This document shows, piece by piece, positions 21,187-24,621 of a stretch of 24,621 bases of DNA. A program made the translations under genes and the position numbers. The notes under the pieces were generated by a model, which saw only the letters and a program-made list of their open reading frames with translations, had not been told where the DNA came from and did not search any database. Numbering within the stretch: the first letter of the stretch is position 1; each line of letters starts with the position of its first letter. Origin of the DNA: Chloroflexota bacterium. Lineage in GTDB: Bacteria > Chloroflexota > Limnocylindria > Limnocylindrales > CSP1-4. Location of the stretch: assembly GCA_021812735.1 (NCBI GenBank), contig JAKAMV010000036.1, positions 1-24,621 of the forward strand, in the 5' to 3' direction.

Positions 21187-22092
21187 CTACCCGCCGAGCA
21201 TCTGGTCCAGGTTGACGAAGTCGAAACCCGAATCCGTCAGCCCGTCCACGACCCGCGGCAGCGCCTTGTACGTCTCGTACCCGCCGAGGTGCATCAGCAC
21301 GATGGAGCCGCCCGTCGCACTCCGCAGCACCTTGGCCACGATCTCGTTCGCGGTGGGGCCCGGCGGATCGTTCTCGATCGGCCGCCAGTCGATGGCGTCG
21401 ACGTCCCAGAGGACCGTCCAGCGATAGCCGGCGGAGCCGACGGCGGCCAGCACCGGCTCGTTGTAGCCGCCGTACGGCGGCCGGAAGAACGGCTTCGGGT
21501 CCTGCGAACAGTACGGGGCGATGGCCGCCTGGGCGCGGAGGAGCTCGCCGACCATCTCGGCGGCGGTCAGCGTCCGGAAATCGGGATGGGAGTACGAGTG
21601 GCCGCCCAGGGTCAGCAGCTCCGGATGGGCCTGCACGGTCGCCAACACCCGACGGCCGGCGTCGGTCTCCTCGGTGTCGGCCATCGCGCCGGTCACGAAC
21701 AACGTGGCGTGGACGCCGTGGTCGACCAGCCAGGTCACGATCGCCACCGCGTCGCCGACCCGGCCGCCCATGTCGAAGGTGAGCGCGACCTCCCTCGCGC
21801 TGCGCGAGCCGTGACGGACCACCACGCTGGGGCCGACCGCGGGCGACGGCGTCGCGGCGGGCCTGGCGGTCGGCCGAGGGGTGGCGCTGTGGGCCGGGGT
21901 GGGATGCAGCGTCGGGGCGACGGCCGGCGACGCGGTCGGACCGCCGGGCGACGGCGCGATCGACGAGGGCGCGGCCCCGCCGCAGGTCGCCAGCAGCAGG
22001 GCTGCGGCCGCCAGCGCCCCGAGACCGCGGACCGGAGAGCGCCGCCCACGCGTGGCCGACGCCGAGTGCAGCGAACCGGCCGTGTGCCCCAC
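21187..22092 (-). CDS. Lipoprotein polysaccharide deacetylase (NodB homology, TFDMG variant)
   Basis: About 301 residues from GTG 22092 (GTG 22128 would add 12). The N-terminus is basic (TRGRRSPVRG), then hydrophobic (LGALAAAALLLATC), a lipobox-like signal, followed by a Pro/Ala/Thr-rich linker of about 50 residues. The NodB domain follows. Motif 1 is VALTFDMGGR: the catalytic-base Asp is kept, but the second Asp, normally a metal ligand, is Met. Motif 2 GGHSYSHPD has both histidines, motif 3 is FFRPPYGGYN, motif 4 WDVDAIDW, motif 5 IVLMHLGG. It probably removes acetyl groups from peptidoglycan or another surface glycan outside the cell. The start is uncertain: neither GTG has a ribosome site, and GACCAT 6 nt before 22092 gives slight support. 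Confidence 0.82.
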   Translation of the reverse strand: MGHTAGSLHSASATRGRRSPVRGLGALAAAALLLATCGGAAPSSIAPSPGGPTASPAVAPTLHPTPAHSATPRPTARPAATPSPAVGPSVVVRHGSRSAREVALTFDMGGRVGDAVAIVTWLVDHGVHATLFVTGAMADTEETDAGRRVLATVQAHPELLTLGGHSYSHPDFRTLTAAEMVGELLRAQAAIAPYCSQDPKPFFRPPYGGYNEPVLAAVGSAGYRWTVLWDVDAIDWRPIENDPPGPTANEIVAKVLRSATGGSIVLMHLGGYETYKALPRVVDGLTDSGFDFVNLDQMLGG

Positions 22093-22206
22093 GGCGTCAT
22101 GGTCTGCGCACGTGGCGGCCGCGAGCACGGCTATTGGCGGTGATCGACGCCGCCGCAGGTCACGATCGGACGACGGAATGGCGCACCCGACGCCACCCCG
22201 GGCACG

Positions 22207-23778
22207 TCAGTCGACCACGGTGTGGCTCTGCTCCCGCAGGAACTGGGCGACGTAGTACATCGACAGGCCGGCCTTGCCGGTGGAGCCGGAGCCCTTCCAG
22301 CCGCCGAACGCCTGGACGCCCGGCCACGCGCCGGTGGTGGCGCCGGCGCGGCGGTTGACGTACAGCACGCCCGCCTCGATCTCCTCGAGGAAGCGCTGGA
22401 CCTCGGCATCGTCCTCGCTGTAGACGCCCGCGGTGAGCCCGTAGACGTTGTCGTTGGCGAGGCGAAGGGCCTCGTCGAGCGAGTCCACGGCGCAGACGGC
22501 GGTGTACGGCGCGAACAGCTCGTCCTGGAACAGCCGGTGCGAGGCCGGCAGCCCGTCCACTACGGTCGGCTCGACGTAGTAGCCGCGGGCGAGGGGGCCG
22601 TCGGTCAGCTGCTCGCCGCCGGTGAGGACCCGGCCGTCGCGGCGCGCCTCGGCGACCGCCTGCTGGTGGCGGTCGACGGCCCGCTGGTCGATGACCGGCC
22701 CGAGGAACGCCGTGCGCGGCAGCGGGTCGCCCACGACGAGCTTCTCGGTCTTGGCGACGAGCTGCTCGACGAACGCGTCGTGGACGTCGCGGTGGACGTA
22801 GACCCGGCTGTTGGCCGAGCACTTCTGGCCGCCGAACCCGAACGCGGCCCGCATCACGCCCTCGGCCGCCTCCTCGAGATCGGCGGAGGCCATCACGATG
22901 GCCGGGTTCTTGCCGCCCATCTCCACGATGCATGGCCGCGGGTACTTGTGGCTGAACCGCTTGAACAGCGCGAACCCGACCTCGTAGGAGCCGGTGAACA
23001 CGATTCCGTCAATGCCGAGGTTGGTCTGGAGCTCGTCGCCGACCGTGTCGCCGGGGCCCATGACCAGGTTGAACACCCCATCGGGCACGCCCGCGTCTCG
23101 GTATGCCTCCTTGATCGCGATCGCGGTCATGGCGCCCGCGGAGGCGGGCTTGAACACGACGGCGTTGCCGGCCATCATGGCCGCCGCCGACGGGCCGACG
23201 GCCAGCGCCATCGGGAAGTTGAACGGGCTGATCACCGCGAACACGCCCATCGGCCGCAGGACCGACCGGGTGTGGACGGTCGAGTCGCCGAGACTGTCCA
23301 TCGGGTGATCGTAGTAGTTGTTCGCCTCGGCCGTCCTCGAGTAGTAGCGGATCAGGTCCGCCGCCTCCTCGACCTCGCCCAGCGCCTCGAGACGGGTCTT
23401 GCCCACCTCGACCGCCATCAGGCCGGCGTACTCCATCTGGCGCTCGGAGATGAGTTCTGCCGCGCGGCGGAGGATCTCGAGCCGCTTCTCCCAGCCCAGG
23501 CGGAACCAGCTGGGCTGTGCGCGGCGAGCGGCCGCGATGGCGTCCTGCACATCAGCCCTGGTGCCCTTGGCGAACGTGCCCACCAGGATGTCGGTGTCGA
23601 TGGGCGAGCGGACCTCGAACGTGCCGTCGCCGTCGCGTTCCCTGCCGTCGACCAGATTGCGGTGGTACTGGCCGAGCCGCGCCTTCGCCTTCTCGAGCCC
23701 CGCCTCGTAGAGCCGGTGCAGCGTCTCGTTGTTGGCCGACAGCGTGGCGTAGGTGATCTTGATGCGCTCGGCAGTCAT
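22207..23778 (-). CDS. L-glutamate gamma-semialdehyde (1-pyrroline-5-carboxylate) dehydrogenase-like ALDH
   Basis: A 523-residue aldehyde dehydrogenase. ISPFNFPMALAVGPSAAAMMAGNAVVFKPAS (183-213) binds NAD, FTGSYEVG is the Rossmann loop, EMGGKNPAIV holds the general base Glu286 and FGGQKCSANSR holds the nucleophile Cys320. The C-terminus YVNRRAGATTGAWPGVQAFGGWKGSGSTGKAG is typical of the RocA/PutA branch, which oxidises glutamate semialdehyde to glutamate. This function fits proline, ornithine or arginine breakdown together with the omega-aminotransferase on the same strand. ATG 23778 has GGGAG 6-7 nt upstream. A TAGACT -10-like box lies about 70 bp upstream. Longer in-frame extension to 24522 runs antisense through the efflux gene and is not credible. 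Confidence 0.9.
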   Translation of the reverse strand: MTAERIKITYATLSANNETLHRLYEAGLEKAKARLGQYHRNLVDGRERDGDGTFEVRSPIDTDILVGTFAKGTRADVQDAIAAARRAQPSWFRLGWEKRLEILRRAAELISERQMEYAGLMAVEVGKTRLEALGEVEEAADLIRYYSRTAEANNYYDHPMDSLGDSTVHTRSVLRPMGVFAVISPFNFPMALAVGPSAAAMMAGNAVVFKPASAGAMTAIAIKEAYRDAGVPDGVFNLVMGPGDTVGDELQTNLGIDGIVFTGSYEVGFALFKRFSHKYPRPCIVEMGGKNPAIVMASADLEEAAEGVMRAAFGFGGQKCSANSRVYVHRDVHDAFVEQLVAKTEKLVVGDPLPRTAFLGPVIDQRAVDRHQQAVAEARRDGRVLTGGEQLTDGPLARGYYVEPTVVDGLPASHRLFQDELFAPYTAVCAVDSLDEALRLANDNVYGLTAGVYSEDDAEVQRFLEEIEAGVLYVNRRAGATTGAWPGVQAFGGWKGSGSTGKAGLSMYYVAQFLREQSHTVVD

Positions 23779-23845
23779 TGACAGCTCCCGTGTGGCGCGC
23801 ACGGCCGGGGATTGGCCGCGCGGTCCGAGGTCGATCGTTGGGGCC

Positions 23846-23851
23846 AGTCTA
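23846..23851 (-). promoter_or_regulatory. Candidate -10 box for the aldehyde dehydrogenase
   Basis: TAGACT on the minus strand lies 67 nt upstream of ATG 23778 in the divergent spacer. It has the same TAG(A/G)(C/G)T form as the boxes proposed for the kinase and aminotransferase genes. No good -35 box is visible. Confidence 0.35.
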
Positions 23852-23951
23852 GTCCCGGTGCGAGGGCGCCGATGGACGGCCGGCGCCGAGCCGCACCGCG
23901 TGCCCCCGCGGCACGGCGGCGGCGCCTCCGCTCGTCGTGCTGTGGCGGGTG

Positions 23952-23990
23952 TATAGTGACATCGACAGTCATTTGGGTGTGAGCACCTAA
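23952..23990 (+). promoter_or_regulatory. Promoter and dyads upstream of the efflux gene
   Basis: TATAGT (23952-23957) is the most -10-like hexamer in the spacer. It runs into TGAC-7nt-GTCA (23957-23971) and then GGTG-4nt-CACC (23976-23987), two small inverted repeats placed between the promoter and the ribosome site. They could bind a TetR- or MarR-type repressor, as is usual for drug-efflux genes, but no such gene is in view. Confidence 0.4.
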
Positions 23991-24004
23991 CGGAGGTATA
24001 TCCC

Positions 24005-24621
24005 ATGTCCACCACGGTGCCCCGGGTGCCCGGCCGCTGGCTGGCCCTCGGCGGGATCAGCCTCGGCCTGCTCGCCGTCGGGCTCGACATCACCGTCCTC
24101 AGCCTTGCCCTGCCAACCCTCGCAACGGCCCTGGGCGCCAACGAGAGCGAGCTCCAGTGGTTCGTGACCGCATACACCCTTGCGCTGACCGCGGCCATGC
24201 TCCCCGCCGGCCTGATCGGCGACCGCCTGGGGCGCAAGCGGGTCATGCTGGCCGCGCTGGTCGTGTTCGGTGCCTCGTCCGCCGCATGCGCGCTGTCCCC
24301 GAGCGCGGCGCTGTTCATCGCGGCCCGCGTGGCGCTGGGCCTGGCCGGCGCCGCGATGGTGGTGATGGCGCTCGCGATCATCACGGTGCTGTTCGACGAG
24401 GCGGAGCGCCCGCGCGCGATCGGCATCTGGGGCGCAGCCAACTTCCTCGCGCTGCCGCTCGGGCCCATCGTGGGCGGCTGGATGCTGTCCAACTTCTGGT
24501 GGGGCTGGGTCTTCATCGTCAACGTGCCGGTCGTGCTCGTCGGCCTCCTCGCCGTCGCCGCCCTGGTGCCCGAGTCGCGGAGCGCGAACCGGCCGGCGAT
24601 CGACTGGCTCGGCGTCGCGGG
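24005..24621 (+). CDS. MFS transporter, DHA2 (EmrB/QacA-like) family (partial)
   Basis: The first 205 codons are present; the gene runs off the right edge. The protein starts MSTTVPRVPGRWLALGGIS and shows about six membrane helices: LDITVLSLALPTLATALGA is the DHA2 motif of helix 1, QWFVTAYTLALTAAMLPAG helix 2, GDRLGRKRV is the loop 2-3 motif A, and LPLGPIVGGWMLSNFWWGWVFIVNVPV is the motif C region typical of 14-helix drug:proton antiporters. ATG 24005 has GGAGGT 7 nt upstream (23992-23997). Likely role: export of drugs or other hydrophobic compounds across the inner membrane. It is divergent from the aldehyde dehydrogenase with a 226-bp spacer. Confidence 0.9.
   Translation, partial: MSTTVPRVPGRWLALGGISLGLLAVGLDITVLSLALPTLATALGANESELQWFVTAYTLALTAAMLPAGLIGDRLGRKRVMLAALVVFGASSAACALSPSAALFIAARVALGLAGAAMVVMALAIITVLFDEAERPRAIGIWGAANFLALPLGPIVGGWMLSNFWWGWVFIVNVPVVLVGLLAVAALVPESRSANRPAIDWLGVA

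Noticed and set aside
23779..24522. In-frame N-terminal extension of the aldehyde dehydrogenase
   Set aside because: It would run antisense through the efflux gene and bypass a good ribosome site before ATG 23778; the family starts near 23778.

Overview
The window is a very GC-rich, gene-dense bacterial chromosomal segment with strong G/C preference at third codon positions, frequent GTG starts and many short or overlapping gene junctions. It holds no rRNA, tRNA, insertion sequence, phage gene or CRISPR array that I can see. The gene mix is DosR/DosS-like sensing, a deazaflavin-type (F420) reductase, a cyclic-2,3-diphosphoglycerate-synthetase-like GTPase, an archaeal-type omega-aminotransferase, ferredoxin-linked 2-oxoacid oxidation, and several apparently leaderless GTG genes. 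That fits a high-GC Chloroflexota lineage or possibly an Actinomycetota-like bacterium. This placement is an inference and no marker gene settles it.

Region 1 (1-2103, minus strand) is a sulfur-carrier operon. An ArsR-type repressor with its own dyad operator leads into DsrE, TusA, DsrE2, a second TusA and the start of an FAD oxidoreductase of the sulfide:quinone-reductase type. The likely job is to oxidise sulfide and pass persulfide sulfur along TusA/DsrE carriers. Region 2 (2190-5829) has a degenerate thymidylate-kinase-like protein divergent from a complete four-gene 2-oxoacid:ferredoxin oxidoreductase (ferredoxin, alpha, beta, gamma). Region 3 (5835-9856) is a set of small or accessory genes: a one-helix peptide, an orphan hydrogenase-maturation protease preceded by an overlapping micro-ORF, an eRF1-like small protein, a zinc alcohol dehydrogenase and the cDPG-synthetase-like GTPase.

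Region 4 (9857-11204) is a 300-bp spacer with two strong adjacent hairpins, followed by an MccF/LD-carboxypeptidase gene with a probable leaderless promoter. Region 5 (11354-15396, minus) is a GAF histidine kinase and NarL-type regulator resembling mycobacterial DosS/DosR, then an F420/quinone-reductase-like protein and a 4-hydroxybutyrate-type CoA-transferase. Divergent from the kinase lie a Tat-exported lipoprotein multicopper oxidase and a universal stress protein (15550-17443). The shared spacer carries a DosR-box-like site and a nested palindrome.

Region 6 (17530-23778) is mainly amino-acid and organic-acid catabolism on the minus strand: a two-subunit glutaconate-type CoA-transferase, an omega-aminotransferase with a clear operator dyad, and a glutamate-semialdehyde-type aldehyde dehydrogenase. 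A small membrane peptide and a lipoprotein polysaccharide deacetylase with an altered metal motif sit between them. The window ends inside a DHA2-type efflux gene. Together the modules suggest an organism that uses low-potential (ferredoxin) carbon metabolism, handles reduced sulfur, and senses oxygen or redox state.
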